Positions 28,686 to 37,537 of a DNA stretch of 64,000 bases are shown here, piece after piece (within the stretch, counting starts at the first letter, position 1; each line of letters opens with the position of its first letter). The stretch covers positions 558,001 to 622,000 of the forward strand of contig NZ_CP072611.1 in NCBI RefSeq assembly GCF_017815515.1, in the 5' to 3' direction. Under the pieces are notes generated by a model. The model was not told where the DNA came from. It searched no databases and saw only the letters and a program-made list of their open reading frames with translations. The translations under genes were made by a program, and so were the position numbers. This DNA is from Aureimonas populi (lineage in GTDB: Bacteria > Pseudomonadota > Alphaproteobacteria > Rhizobiales > Rhizobiaceae).

Positions 28686-30368
28686 ATGTCGAGCGCCCTC
28701 AAGCCGCTGCCCGTCGACGCCATTCCCGCTGTGGATGCCAGCGCCGCGGCGATCGCGCAGGACGAGACCTTCGCGGGCCCCGCGCCGGACGGCGTCGCCG
28801 CCCCGGCCGCCTCGCTTCTGCGCTTCATCACCTGCGGCTCGGTGGACGACGGCAAGTCCACGCTGATCGGCCGGCTGCTGCACGACACCAACTCGGTCTT
28901 CGACGACCAGATGGAGGCGCTGGAGCGCGATTCGAGAAAGTTCGGCACAACGGGCGAGGATCTCGACTTCGCGCTGCTGGTGGACGGCCTCTCGGCCGAA
29001 CGCGAGCAGGGCATCACCATCGACGTCGCCTATCGCTACTTCTCCACGGCCCGGCGTGCCTTCATCATCGCCGATACGCCCGGCCACGAGCAGTACACGC
29101 GCAACATGGCCACGGGCGCCAGCCAGGCGGACCTGGCCATCATCCTCGTCGATGCGAGGAAGGGCATCCTGCCGCAGACGCGCCGCCACTCCTTCATCAC
29201 CTCCATGGTGGGCATCCGCTCGGTGATCGTGGCGATCAACAAGATGGACCTCGTCGGCTTCGACCGCGCCGTCTTCGAGCGGATCGAGGCGGACTACCGC
29301 GCCATCCTGCCCCAGCTCGGTTTCACGGACATCGCCTTCGTGCCGATCTCGGCCAAGGGGGGCGACAACATCGCCGCGCGCTCGGCCAGCACCCCCTGGT
29401 ACGAGGGGCAGACGCTGCTGGAGCGGCTGGAGAGCGTGCGGCCCGAGACGCTGGAGCCGGAGGGCGCGCCCTTCCGCCTGCCCGTGCAATGGGTCAACCG
29501 TCCCAATCTGGACTTTCGCGGCTTCTGCGGCACCGCCGCCAGCGGGCGCATCGCCAGAGGCGACGCGGTGGTCTCCCTGCCCAGCGGCCGGACGAGCCGG
29601 GTGAAGGCGGTCTTCGGCCCGGACGGCGAGGTGGAGGCCGGCTTTGCCGGCGAGGCCCTCACCCTGACGCTGGACGACGAGATCGACGCCTCGCGCGGCG
29701 ACGTGATCGTGGCGCGGGGCGACACGCTGCGCGCCACGAGGACGCTGAGCGTCGATCTTCTGTGGATGTCCGAACGCCCGCTGATCGCGGGGCGCCGGCT
29801 GATCGCCAGGATCGCCTCCGCCCAGACGCCCGCGCTCGTGCGCACGCTTGACGAGGCGGTGGACATCCACTCCTATCGCCCACGCCAGACGAGCGCGCTG
29901 GCGATGAACGAGATCGGCAAGGTGACGCTCGCGCTGGAGCGTCCCACCGTCGCCGCGCCCTATGCGGACACGCGCGAGCTCGGGGCGCTGATCCTCATCG
30001 ACCCGATGACCAACGAGACGGCGGCGCTGGGCGTGGTGCGCGCCATCGCGGCCGAGCCGGGCATCCAGGACGCCGGCGTCCCGGCCGCCGCCGCATCGGC
30101 CTCCCGCTTCGAGCGCGCCCGCGCCCAATGGCTCGGCACGGCGGCGGGCCGCCCGCGCCTCGCCGCCCCCCTGGTGCGGTTCCGCGCGGCGGCGGCGATT
30201 CTCCTCGGGCTGCTGGCGCTTCTCTTCGGCCTCGGGCTGCCGGGCGCGGTTCTCCTGGCGCTGATCGACTTCACCCTTCGCCCGTTCCTGTGGCGCCTCT
30301 TCACGCCCGAACCCAAACCGGGCGAGACGAACCGGCCGGACGAGGTGGGCGACGGGGCCGGCATCTGA
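28686..30368 (+). CDS. cysN: Sulfate adenylyltransferase subunit 1 with hydrophobic C-terminal tail
   Basis: A 560-residue EF-Tu-like GTPase that drives APS synthesis by CysD. G motifs are TCGSVDDGKSTLIGRLL, DTPGHEQYTRNMATGA and VAINKMDLVGFD. The ATG follows the cysD stop with no gap. Normal CysN ends near residue 475-495. Here about 80 more residues follow, with a strongly hydrophobic stretch near residues 500-531 (AAAAILLGLLALLFGLGLPG and onward) and a charged Pro/Glu-rich end. The tail is not an APS kinase (no P-loop), so this is not a CysNC fusion. It could anchor the enzyme to the membrane; that is inference. Confidence 0.92.
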   Translation: MSSALKPLPVDAIPAVDASAAAIAQDETFAGPAPDGVAAPAASLLRFITCGSVDDGKSTLIGRLLHDTNSVFDDQMEALERDSRKFGTTGEDLDFALLVDGLSAEREQGITIDVAYRYFSTARRAFIIADTPGHEQYTRNMATGASQADLAIILVDARKGILPQTRRHSFITSMVGIRSVIVAINKMDLVGFDRAVFERIEADYRAILPQLGFTDIAFVPISAKGGDNIAARSASTPWYEGQTLLERLESVRPETLEPEGAPFRLPVQWVNRPNLDFRGFCGTAASGRIARGDAVVSLPSGRTSRVKAVFGPDGEVEAGFAGEALTLTLDDEIDASRGDVIVARGDTLRATRTLSVDLLWMSERPLIAGRRLIARIASAQTPALVRTLDEAVDIHSYRPRQTSALAMNEIGKVTLALERPTVAAPYADTRELGALILIDPMTNETAALGVVRAIAAEPGIQDAGVPAAAASASRFERARAQWLGTAAGRPRLAAPLVRFRAAAAILLGLLALLFGLGLPGAVLLALIDFTLRPFLWRLFTPEPKPGETNRPDEVGDGAGI

Positions 30369-30407
30369 GACGCGGGGCCCCTTCCCCATCCGCGTTGATC
30401 GGACCTG

Positions 30408-30623
30408 CTATTCGAGCGAGCGGGCCTCCGAGGCCAGCATGATCGGGATTCCGTCCCGGATCGGATAGGCGAGCCTTGCGGCGGCCGAAACGAGCTCGTT
30501 GCGCTGCGCGTCGTAGGACAGGGGCGTCTTGGTGAGGGGGCAGACCAGAAGCTCCAGCAGCCTCGGGTCCGGCCTCAGCCGCGCGGTGTCGCCCGCCTGC
30601 GGATCTCTGTCGTTCCCGCTCAT
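30408..30623 (-). CDS. Trm112-family small protein
   Basis: A 71-residue protein: [43 protein letters not shown] is the YcaR/Trm112 signature. Bacterial members are small partners of unknown targets, related to eukaryotic activators of methyltransferases. It overlaps the end of the Lon-substrate-binding-domain gene by 4 nt, so the two are coupled. Confidence 0.92.
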   Translation of the reverse strand: MSGNDRDPQAGDTARLRPDPRLLELLVCPLTKTPLSYDAQRNELVSAAARLAYPIRDGIPIMLASEARSLE

Positions 30624-31297
30624 TGCAATGTCCGCGTCCCGTCTTCCGAATTGCCGCGCGCCAGCGATATCTCGGTGATCGCGACGAGCGTCTCGGCCCT
30701 CGTCTTCAGGTCCGGCGCCTCCAGCAGCGCCTGCTTCTCCGCCGGCCCGTAGGGCGACATCATGGACAGGGCGTTGACGAGCGTTTCGTTCGACGCCTTC
30801 ACCACGCTGTCCCAGTCGGCCTCGAGCTGGTTGGCCTCCAGATAGAGGCGAAACGCGCCGAGCAGCGCCTCCCGATCCACATCCTCGGCCCCCGAATCGA
30901 GGTCCAGATCGGCCGCGAAGATCTTCGTGCGGCAGATTCGGTACGGCGTGCGCGAGGCGATTTCCTCTTCCACCCGGAAGCGGGCGATGCCGTGCAGGGT
31001 GATGAGATAGCGCCCGTCGCCCGTCTCGGTGATCGAGGTCAGCCGCCCCAGGCAGCCCACGGCGCACAACTCCGGCTCGCCGGAGGGCTGGCGGGCGCCA
31101 TCGAGGCGCGGCTGGATGATGCCGACGACCCGATCGCCCTTGAGCGCGTCGTCCACCATCTCCAGATAGCGCGGCTCGAAGATATTGAGCGGCATCTGGC
31201 CCCCGGGTAGGAGCAGCGCTCCTTCCAGCGGGAAGACGGGGATGGTGGCGGGAACCTCGTTCTCGCTCGCATAGGTCCTGTTGCCGGCCTGGCCCAA
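30620..31297 (-). CDS. LON peptidase substrate-binding domain protein
   Basis: The 225-residue protein has [67 protein letters not shown] and a helical C-terminal part, all typical of COG2802. It carries the Lon N-terminal domain without ATPase or protease. In Alphaproteobacteria it sits next to ybbN, as here, suggesting a proteostasis role. Confidence 0.93.
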   Translation of the reverse strand: MGQAGNRTYASENEVPATIPVFPLEGALLLPGGQMPLNIFEPRYLEMVDDALKGDRVVGIIQPRLDGARQPSGEPELCAVGCLGRLTSITETGDGRYLITLHGIARFRVEEEIASRTPYRICRTKIFAADLDLDSGAEDVDREALLGAFRLYLEANQLEADWDSVVKASNETLVNALSMMSPYGPAEKQALLEAPDLKTRAETLVAITEISLARGNSEDGTRTLQ

Positions 31298-31376
31298 ATC
31301 GATACCCTCTCCTCAGGAGGCTTGAACTGGCGCCTTCGGCGCCCTTCGCAAGGGGAGCGGCCTCCCGCCGGCCACC

Positions 31377-32333
31377 TTACGAGAAAAGCAGCGAGGAAAG
31401 CCGGCGTCGGGCGTCCCTGGTGGCCGGATCGGCCGGCCCCCAGGCCTCGAAGAATTCGAGCAGCTTGCGGCGCGCGCCGTCATCCTCGAAGCTCCGGTCG
31501 CGGCGCACGATCTCCAGAAGATGGCCGGCCGCCTCGGCCCGCTCGCCCTTCGCCTGGGCGATGAGCGCCAGGTCGTAGCGCGCGCGGTGATCGTCCGGAT
31601 CGCCCTCGAGCCGTGCCTGCAGGGCCACCGGATCGCCGAGCCCGGCGATCTCGTCCAGGAGCTTGAGCCGCGCGACGACGCCCGCGAAGGCCGGATCGGC
31701 CAGCATTTCGGGCGGTACCTTCTCGGTCACGGCCCGCGCGCTCTCGGGGTCTCCGCCCTCGAGAAAGCATTCGGCAAGCCCGGCGGCGGCCTTGGCGTTG
31801 TCGGGCGCGTGCTGCAGGACGGCGCCGAAGATCTGCGCGGCGTTCTGGTGATCGCCGGCATCGAGGCGCTCACGCGCCTGCGCCAGCGCCTCCTCCACCG
31901 GGTCCGCCCCCGCCCCGCCGGCGCTGGCCACCAGCCTGTCGACGAAAGCCTTCACCTCGCTTTCGGGCAGCGCGCCCATGAAGCCGTCCACCGGCTGTCC
32001 GTTCACGAAGGCGAAGACGGCCGGGATCGACTGGACGCCGAGCTGGCCGGCGATGGAGGGATGCTCGTCGATATTCATCTTGACGAGCTTCACGCGCCCG
32101 CCGGCGGCCGCCACGACACGCTCGATGATCGGCGTGAGCTGCTTGCAGGGCCCGCACCAGGGCGCCCAGAAATCCACGAGCACGGGCTGGTTGCGCGATT
32201 CGCGGATCACGTCCTGCGAGAAGGCGGCGGTGGTGGTGTCTTTGACGAGGCCCGCCGACGCGGCCGCCCCGACCGGAGCCTCGGACGGCCCGGTGCCGCC
32301 GGCCTGCATCGAAGCGAATGGATTGTTGCTCAT
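31377..32333 (-). CDS. ybbN: Thioredoxin-TPR co-chaperone (YbbN/CnoX-like)
   Basis: A 318-residue protein: thioredoxin domain with PVLVDFWAPWCGPCKQLTPII (active WCGPC) near residue 60, then SIPAVFAFVNGQPVDGFMG and a C-terminal TPR-like half (DHQNAAQIFGAVLQHAPDNAKAAAGLAECFL). CnoX-type proteins protect clients from over-oxidation and hand them to GroEL or DnaK. Unlike E. coli CnoX (SxxC) it keeps both Cys. The ATG giving MSNNPFASM has AAGGAA upstream; the longer frame runs into intergenic DNA. Confidence 0.93.
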   Translation of the reverse strand: MSNNPFASMQAGGTGPSEAPVGAAASAGLVKDTTTAAFSQDVIRESRNQPVLVDFWAPWCGPCKQLTPIIERVVAAAGGRVKLVKMNIDEHPSIAGQLGVQSIPAVFAFVNGQPVDGFMGALPESEVKAFVDRLVASAGGAGADPVEEALAQARERLDAGDHQNAAQIFGAVLQHAPDNAKAAAGLAECFLEGGDPESARAVTEKVPPEMLADPAFAGVVARLKLLDEIAGLGDPVALQARLEGDPDDHRARYDLALIAQAKGERAEAAGHLLEIVRRDRSFEDDGARRKLLEFFEAWGPADPATRDARRRLSSLLFS

Positions 32334-32596
32334 GATCGTTCCTTTTCGCCTCCAGACCGGCGATGGGGTCGATGTCCGCTCGCGCACATGAATGTCAAGC
32401 CGCAAAGCCCGATCCGGCTCCCCGGCGCAACCTTCGCCGCACAAGGACCGTGATATCGTGCGCAACGCGCCCCGCATCAAGCCGGAACCGCCGCCAGGCG
32501 CAAGGAAGCCGCCCGACGCGAATTTTCCCGTTGCATTCCCAAACGGCTTGCGCCATATAGCGGCCGTCCGCGGCGCCACGGCGCAGCGGGGAGCGG

Positions 32597-32671
32597 GCGG
32601 GTGTAGCTCAGGGGTAGAGCACAACCTTGCCAAGGTTGGGGTCGAGGGTTCGAATCCCTTCGCCCGCTCCA
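32597..32671 (+). tRNA. tRNA-Gly (GCC anticodon), CCA encoded
   Basis: A full cloverleaf: acceptor GCGGGTG pairs with CGCCCGC (one G-T), D arm with GCTCAGGGGTAGAGC, anticodon stem CAACC/GGTTG around TTGCCAA, T arm GAGGGTTCGAATCCCTT and discriminator T with CCA encoded. The 3' end of such genes is a common integrase target, and the DNA after it has accessory character. Confidence 0.97.
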
Positions 32672-32687
32672 GTTTTTTCAAAGAAAA

Positions 32688-32724
32688 CAAGGACGGCGAC
32701 CTTCGGGTCGCCGTCCTTGTTTTT
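32688..32724 (+). terminator. Strong intrinsic terminator after tRNA-Gly
   Basis: A perfect 14-bp stem (CAAGGACGGCGACC / GGTCGCCGTCCTTG) on a TTCG tetraloop, followed by five T; AAAACA precedes it, so it may work in both directions. It marks the boundary to the accessory region. Confidence 0.9.
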
Positions 32725-32918
32725 GCGCCAAGCTACCACCAAGCTACCACGCAATTGAGCGTGGGTAGGCCGGACCGCATTGTGCGTGACGGCTTGTCGG
32801 AAGTTGCCTCGCGAAGAGGTGGACGCCCCGCTACCGCTATGGATCGAGACGTCGTCTTCGCGAGAAGCTGGCGTTCCGCGCATATGCAATCTGGCCCGAC
32901 GCAAGCATGAGGCGTTAT

Positions 32919-33353
32919 ATGGCGCCCATGACTAAGCCGACCGATGAACAGATAACGGCCCTCAGTACCGCACTCGAGACTTTCACCCGCCGTTACAAGC
33001 TGGCTGATGTGGGCGGCAAGACGCTCAATCTGCTCGACACACAGACCCTGCTGTACGTGTCTGAGCATCCCGCGTGCGGACCGACGGATGTGGCGCGTTA
33101 TCTCGGCGTAGCGGCGACGACGATTTCGTCGGTGACCGATCGGCTCGTGAAGCATGGTTTCCTTGAGCGCCGGCGGATCGAAAGCAACCGCCGGTCGGTT
33201 GCGCTCACGCTTTCGCCGAAAGGCGAAGCGCATGTCGCCGCATATGCGCGGGCGCATGACGATCTCTACCGGATGATGCTCGATCGTCTTTCGCCGGCAG
33301 AACGCGGCACCTTGATCGAGCTGATCACAAAGATCGCCTACCACGACGATTGA
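32919..33353 (+). CDS. MarR-family transcriptional regulator
   Basis: A winged-helix regulator of about 144 residues: LLDTQTLLYVSEHPACGPTDVARYLGVAATTISSVTDRLVKHGFLERRRIESNRRSVALTLSPKG is the MarR DNA-binding core. I take the ATG with GAGG six nt upstream; two other in-frame ATGs within 21 nt are possible. It precedes the molybdenum hydroxylase genes and probably controls them through the palindrome just after its stop. Confidence 0.9.
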   Translation: MAPMTKPTDEQITALSTALETFTRRYKLADVGGKTLNLLDTQTLLYVSEHPACGPTDVARYLGVAATTISSVTDRLVKHGFLERRRIESNRRSVALTLSPKGEAHVAAYARAHDDLYRMMLDRLSPAERGTLIELITKIAYHDD

Positions 33354-33357
33354 ATTA

Positions 33358-33370
33358 TACGAATATCGTA
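33358..33370. promoter_or_regulatory. Candidate MarR operator palindrome
   Basis: TACGA-ATA-TCGTA is a perfect 5-bp inverted repeat in the 87-nt gap between the MarR gene and the iron-sulfur subunit gene. Size and placement fit a MarR operator; binding is inferred. Confidence 0.45.
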
Positions 33371-33440
33371 CCATTTCTTCAAGCAGGAGAGGTCGCCGAA
33401 CCCTCCTTTGGCCTTGCAAGGGGCCTTGCAAGGAGGGACG

Positions 33441-33947
33441 ATGCCGATACGGATCAACGGGGCCGATGTGCCCGTGCCGGACGACGCGCGCGTCTCGCTG
33501 CTGGATCTCCTGCGCGAACGTCTCCATCTGACCGGCACCAAGGTCGGCTGCAACCAGGGCGCCTGCGGCGCCTGCACCGTTCTGGTCGACGATGAACGCG
33601 TCCTCTCTTGCCTGACGCTGGCTGTCCAAGTGGACGAACGCTCTGTCACTACGGTCGAAGGTCTGGGCGGCCTCGACCACCTTCACCCACTCCAGGCCGC
33701 CTTCATCGAGCATGACGGCTTCCAGTGCGGATATTGTACGCCCGGCCAGATCTGTTCCGCGGCGGCGATGCTGCGCGAGATCGAGCGTGGGGCGCCGAGC
33801 TACGTCACGGCCGATCTCGGCGCGGACGTGATCACGCTCTCGCCCGAGGAGGTTCGCGAGCGGATGAGCGGTAATCTCTGTCGCTGCGGCACGCATAACG
33901 GGATCGTGGAAGCCATTCTCGATGCGGCAAGGGAAACCGCGCGATGA
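33441..33947 (+). CDS. Xanthine dehydrogenase-family 2Fe-2S subunit
   Basis: The 168-residue protein has the plant-type ferredoxin cluster [26 protein letters not shown] and the second helical cluster domain CGYCTPGQI...[11 protein letters not shown]. It is the small electron-transfer subunit of a three-subunit molybdenum hydroxylase (Xdh/CoxS/isoquinoline type). AGGAGGGA precedes the ATG. It overlaps the FAD-subunit gene by 4 nt. The substrate cannot be read because the molybdopterin subunit is missing. Confidence 0.93.
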   Translation: MPIRINGADVPVPDDARVSLLDLLRERLHLTGTKVGCNQGACGACTVLVDDERVLSCLTLAVQVDERSVTTVEGLGGLDHLHPLQAAFIEHDGFQCGYCTPGQICSAAAMLREIERGAPSYVTADLGADVITLSPEEVRERMSGNLCRCGTHNGIVEAILDAARETAR

Positions 33948-34447
33948 TGCCGGTCACCTATAGCCGTGCGGCAACAGCAGACGAGGCGCTGCGCCTCGCA
34001 CGCGAAACCGGTCACCGGTTTCTTGGCGGCGGGACCAATCTCGTCGACCTGATGCGGCAGATGATCGAACGGCCCGCGGCCCTCGTGGACGTGACCAGCC
34101 TGTCGGACGCAATAGAGGTCGGCGACGACGGCGGCCTCATGATCGGCGCGGCCGCCCGCAACAGCGCCGTCGCCGCCCACCCACTCGTGCGTTCTCGCTA
34201 CCTTGTGCTCGCCCGTGCCATTCTGGCGGGCGCTTCGGGCCAGATCCGCAACATGGCAACCGTCGGCGGCAATCTCATGCAGCGCACACGCTGCGCCTAT
34301 TTTTATGACCGAGCCGGATCACGCTGCAACAAGCGCGAGCCTGGCGCCGGCTGCGACGCGATCGGCGGCTTCAACCGCTATCATGCGATCATCGGCGCAT
34401 CGCCGGACTGCATCGCGACGCACCCTTCCGACATGTGCGTGGCGTGA
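33944..34447 (+). pseudogene. Molybdenum hydroxylase FAD subunit, truncated by IS3-family element
   Basis: The first half of a CoxM/XdhB-type subunit: [19 protein letters not shown] and [24 protein letters not shown] bind FAD. The frame breaks at HPSDMCVA where the insertion element begins. The family is normally about 330 residues; 167 remain. The rest of the gene and the large molybdopterin subunit are not found on the far side of the element, so a deletion went with or followed the insertion. The operon is therefore dead. Confidence 0.9.
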
Positions 34448-34507
34448 TCCTCCCCCATTGAACGGGTCTATCCTGAAGTATGGTTTTTGCCATGAAGGAG
34501 GACCACG

Positions 34508-34786
34508 ATGGCCCGGAAGAGACACAAGCCCGACGAGATCGTCACGAAGCTTCGGCAGGTTGAGGTGCTACGAGGCCAGGGGGTGGCGATGGCTGATGCC
34601 GTTCGCCAGATCGGCGTGTCGGAGCTGACCTTCTAGAGGTGGCGGAAGGAGTATGGTGGCATGAGCCGCGACCAGCTCCGCCAGATGAAAGAGCTCCAGA
34701 AAGAGAATGAGCGGCTTCGCAAGGCGGTGGCTGATCTGACCCTGGACAAGCTGATCCTTTCGGAGGCGTCCCGGGGAAACTTCTGA
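34508..34786 (+). pseudogene. IS3-family orfA with internal amber codon
   Basis: The 93-codon frame encodes an IS3 HTH protein (KRHKPDEIVTKLRQVEVLRG ... SEASRGNF) with a leucine-zipper-like end. Codon 43 is TAG within LTF*RWRKEYGG, where homologues have Tyr (TAC or TAT). A single base change explains it. AAGGAGG lies upstream. Confidence 0.85.
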
Positions 34787-35673
34787 GCCCCGCGCGTCGC
34801 CGTGCCTGTATCGACCATGTCCGCTCGGTTCTGCCGAAGAAGGTCTGCGAACGCCGGATCTGCCGGGCTCTTGGTCAGCATCGCTCGACGCAGCGGCGCC
34901 GGCCTCGTGGCCGGGACGACGAAGCGCAACTGACCGAGGACATCGTCGAGCTCGCCCGTTGCTATGGTCGCTACGGCTACCGCCGGATCGCCGCGCTTCT
35001 GCGCAGCCAGGCGGGCTGGGTGGTCAACGACAAGCGGGTCGAGCGCATCTGGCGACGTGAGGGGCTGAAGGTTCCCGCCAGGCAACCGAAGAAGGGCCGG
35101 CTCTGGCTGAACGACGGATCGTGCATCCGTCTGCGGGCCGAACGACCCAACCATGTCTGGTCCTACGACTTCGTCGAGGACCGAACCCAAGAGGGACGAA
35201 AGTACCGCATGCTGAACGTGATCGATGAGTTCACGCACGAGGCGCTCGCCATCCGGATCGATCGCAAGCTCGATTCCACCGATGTCGTCGACGTCCTCTC
35301 CGACCTCTTCATCCTCCACGGGGTACCGGAGAACATCCGATCCGACAACGGCCCGGAGTTCATCGCCAAGGCCGTGAGGAAATGGATCGCCGCCGTCGGG
35401 GCGAAGACCGCCTATATCGCGTCCGGCAGCCCATGGGAGAACGGCTTCATCGAAAGCTTCAACGCCCGCATGCGCGACGAACTTCTCGATGGCGAGGTCT
35501 TCTACACCCTCGCCGAGGCCAGGATCGTTATCGAAAGCTGGCGGCGCCACTACAACACCGTGCGCCCGCACTCCTCGCTCGGATACAGACCACCGGCGCC
35601 GGAAGTCTTCCTGCCGGCATTCGCATCAGCACCCGCGCCCCGATCGCTGGCACAACGGCCGACGATCCACTAA
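34783..35673 (+). CDS. IS3-family transposase orfB
   Basis: Open from the end of orfA: LSPARRRACIDHVRSVLPKK, an HTH_21 segment (CYGRYGYRRIAALLR), then the rve integrase core with Asp in VWSYDFVEDRTQEGR, Asp in IRSDNGPEFIAKAVRKW and Glu in WENGFIESFNARMRDEL. There is no ATG near its start; expression would need programmed frameshifting from orfA, which is blocked by the amber codon. An internal ATG at 35020 would give only the catalytic half. Confidence 0.85.
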   Translation: MSPARRRACIDHVRSVLPKKVCERRICRALGQHRSTQRRRPRGRDDEAQLTEDIVELARCYGRYGYRRIAALLRSQAGWVVNDKRVERIWRREGLKVPARQPKKGRLWLNDGSCIRLRAERPNHVWSYDFVEDRTQEGRKYRMLNVIDEFTHEALAIRIDRKLDSTDVVDVLSDLFILHGVPENIRSDNGPEFIAKAVRKWIAAVGAKTAYIASGSPWENGFIESFNARMRDELLDGEVFYTLAEARIVIESWRRHYNTVRPHSSLGYRPPAPEVFLPAFASAPAPRSLAQRPTIH

Positions 35674-35707
35674 CACTCCAACCGGACCCGTCGATGGGGG
35701 CAGATCA

Positions 35708-36020
35708 CAACACCGCCGTCAGCATCGCTCGTAGCGGCGGTGACGTGATCTTGACTTATCTTAACGGCGCCGACGCCGCCCAGGCCGTGGTCGCGGAGAT
35801 CGAGGCTCTTGGCCGCAAGGCCATCGCTTTGCCCCTCGATGTCAGCAACATCTCCACTTTCCCGACCTTCGTGGAGAGCGTCCGTTCGGCGTTGCAGTCG
35901 ATTTGGGGACGGACCGATTTCGACCATCTCGTCAACAACGCCGGTCATGGCGAGATGGATGGCTGCCTGATGGCCAGGTGGTGCCGCCACGGCCGTCTTT
36001 GCCTGAACGACTGGAACTGA
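35708..36020 (+). pseudogene. Short-chain dehydrogenase fragment
   Basis: In one frame this reads IARSGGDVILTYLNGADAAQ, AEIEALGRKAIALPLDVSN and HLVNNAGHGEM, the Rossmann core of an SDR with the NNAG motif. The glycine-rich nucleotide-binding start is lost at the IS boundary and homology ends soon after NNAGHGEM. A dead remnant, left of a deletion. Confidence 0.75.
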
Positions 36021-36074
36021 TGGCGAACCGGCTTTCCCGCCACCTGTCATCGATCGCATTCTCAAGGAAATGAA

Positions 36075-36444
36075 ATGAAATCCGTCTTCCATCTCGCCTG
36101 CCACGTCACCGACCTCGACGAGGAACGCTCCTTCTACCGGCGACATGCTCGGCTGCAGGGAGGGTCGCAGCACCGACACATGGGTCGATTTCGACTTCTT
36201 CGGCACCGGCAAGGTCGGCAATCACATGGAGATGATGCCGCATATGGGCGTCGCGCTGATGCTGGACGACTGGAAGACGCTCGCGGCGCGTCTGGAGGCC
36301 AAGGGCGTGACGTTCGACATCCCGCCGGTCGTCCGCTTCGAGGGCGAACCAGGCGAGCAGCGCACGATGTTCTTCTTCGATCCATCCGGCAACCCGATCG
36401 AGATCAAGGGCTTCGCCTCCGAAGACGGCCTGTTCGCATCGTAA
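36075..36444 (+). pseudogene. VOC/glyoxalase-family protein, frameshifted
   Basis: The start MKSVFHLACHVTDLDEERSFY is typical of a VOC metalloenzyme, but near position 36140 the frame changes and continues as LGCREGRSTDTWVDFDFFG, MPHMGVALMLDDWKTLAARL and MFFFDPSGNPIEIKGF. Both parts are well conserved, so a one- or two-base indel broke an otherwise complete gene of about 120 codons. Confidence 0.75.
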
Positions 36445-36630
36445 ACGCCTATCGCTCTGCAGACTGGGTAGTCCCAGCAGCTGGCCTTGATGTTTGACGA
36501 TCTGGGAGAGATTGAATGCTCCACCCGCATTTAGGTTAGCCGGGGCCGAACGCGGACGGAGAGCTTCCGGGTACATCAGGCCGGAAAGCTGCCTATCCGT
36601 AGACGATCCTGATCGGCTTCCCTTGTCTAA

Positions 36631-37537
36631 GAGTCCGTCCGAGAATGGGTTGAGTGATCGGAGCGCGGCTGATTCCAGAGGGTATCTGACACCTGATCTG
36701 GAAACGCCATGTGGACCCCGACCACCCGGCGGCAGCATAGCCGCGACCACCTGCGATATGAAACCGACCTGACCGATGCCGAGTGGGGGATCATCGAGCC
36801 CATGCTGCCGAAGGGATGTTCGCGAGGGCGACCGTCGGCCTGGCCGACGCGCGAGATCCTGAATGCGATCTTCTACGTCCTGCGGGGTGGCATTCCCTGG
36901 CGGCTCATCCCCAAGGACATGCCGCCCAAGAGCACGGTGTTCGACCATTTCAGCCGCTGGCGCGACGCTGGCGTATTCGCGACCATCAACCACCGCCTCG
37001 TCATGAGGGATCGTGAGCGGGTGGCGCGCGATGCCTCGCCCAGCGCCGCCGTCATCGACAGCCAAAGCGTCAAGACAACCGAGGCCGGCGGGCCGAGAGG
37101 GTATGACGCCGGCAAGAAGGTGAAGGGTCGAAAGCGCCAGGCCATGGTCGATACGGATGGACGCGCCCTCGTTCTCGATCCTCAGCCCGCCAGTGTCCAG
37201 GACCGCGACGGTGCCGTCCCTGTCCTGCGCCTGTCGCGGCGTTCCTTCCCGTTCGTGACGAAGGCCTTCGCCGACGCAGGCTTTGCGGGAGAGCGGCCTC
37301 GCACCGCAACGCTGATCGACATTGAGATCGTCAGGAAACCGCCAGAGCAGATCGGATTCGCAATCCATCCGAGGCGCTGGGTCGTGGAACGCTTCTTCGC
37401 ATGGATCAGCCGCAACCGGCGCCTCTGGAAGAATACCGAGGCCACGCTCGCATCCGCCACAGCCTTCCTCTACGCCGCATCCGTCATGATCCTCCTACGT
37501 CGCATCGCTCGGGCATCATGAATTCCCGGACGGACTC
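36631..37537 (+). mobile_element. IS5-family insertion sequence, copy A
   Basis: A 907-bp element with ends GAGTCCGTCCGAGAAT and, inverted, GAGTCCGTCCGGGAAT. It is nearly identical to copy B 9808 bp downstream in the same orientation; I noticed two base differences. GTCTAA precedes the left end of both copies and TGA follows both right ends, so the true ends may lie a few bases further out. No clear target duplication is seen. Confidence 0.9.
36709..37521 (+). CDS. IS5-family transposase, copy A
   Basis: A 270-residue DDE transposase: DAEWGIIEPMLPKG (DUF4096-type start), GIPWRLIPKDMPPKSTVFDHF, VIDSQSVKTTEAGG (first Asp), ADAGFAGERP (second Asp region) and VVERFFAWISRNRRLWKNTE (Glu). A single open frame, whereas many IS427-group members need a frameshift. 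Differs from copy B at the Ser/Leu near residue 37 and Val/Ala near residue 225. Confidence 0.93.
   Translation: MWTPTTRRQHSRDHLRYETDLTDAEWGIIEPMLPKGCSRGRPSAWPTREILNAIFYVLRGGIPWRLIPKDMPPKSTVFDHFSRWRDAGVFATINHRLVMRDRERVARDASPSAAVIDSQSVKTTEAGGPRGYDAGKKVKGRKRQAMVDTDGRALVLDPQPASVQDRDGAVPVLRLSRRSFPFVTKAFADAGFAGERPRTATLIDIEIVRKPPEQIGFAIHPRRWVVERFFAWISRNRRLWKNTEATLASATAFLYAASVMILLRRIARAS

Larger units (their letters stand above)
34445..35707 (+). mobile_element. IS3-family insertion sequence (IS407-like)
   Basis: A 1.26-kb element with imperfect terminal inverted repeats: left TGATCCTCCCCCATTGAACG, right (reverse) TGATCTGCCCCCATCGACGG. It holds orfA (HTH) and orfB (DDE integrase). No matching target duplication flanks it, which points to a later rearrangement. 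The orfA nonsense codon makes self-mobility doubtful. Confidence 0.9.

Noticed and set aside
27555..30389. 944-codon minus-strand frame across cysD-cysN
   Set aside because: Antisense shadow of cysH, cysD and cysN; its FHVKQKKN stretch is only the parS site read as protein.
32725..32765. Repeated AAGCTACCACC motif after the tRNA terminator, as a possible integrase end or attachment site
   Set aside because: Only two adjacent copies of about 10 bases; no integrase domain or distant repeat found in the window.
32608..32904. Minus-strand frame with GEGIRTLDPNLGKVVLYP across tRNA-Gly
   Set aside because: This is the well-known false protein from translating a tRNA gene antisense; the cloverleaf explains the sequence.
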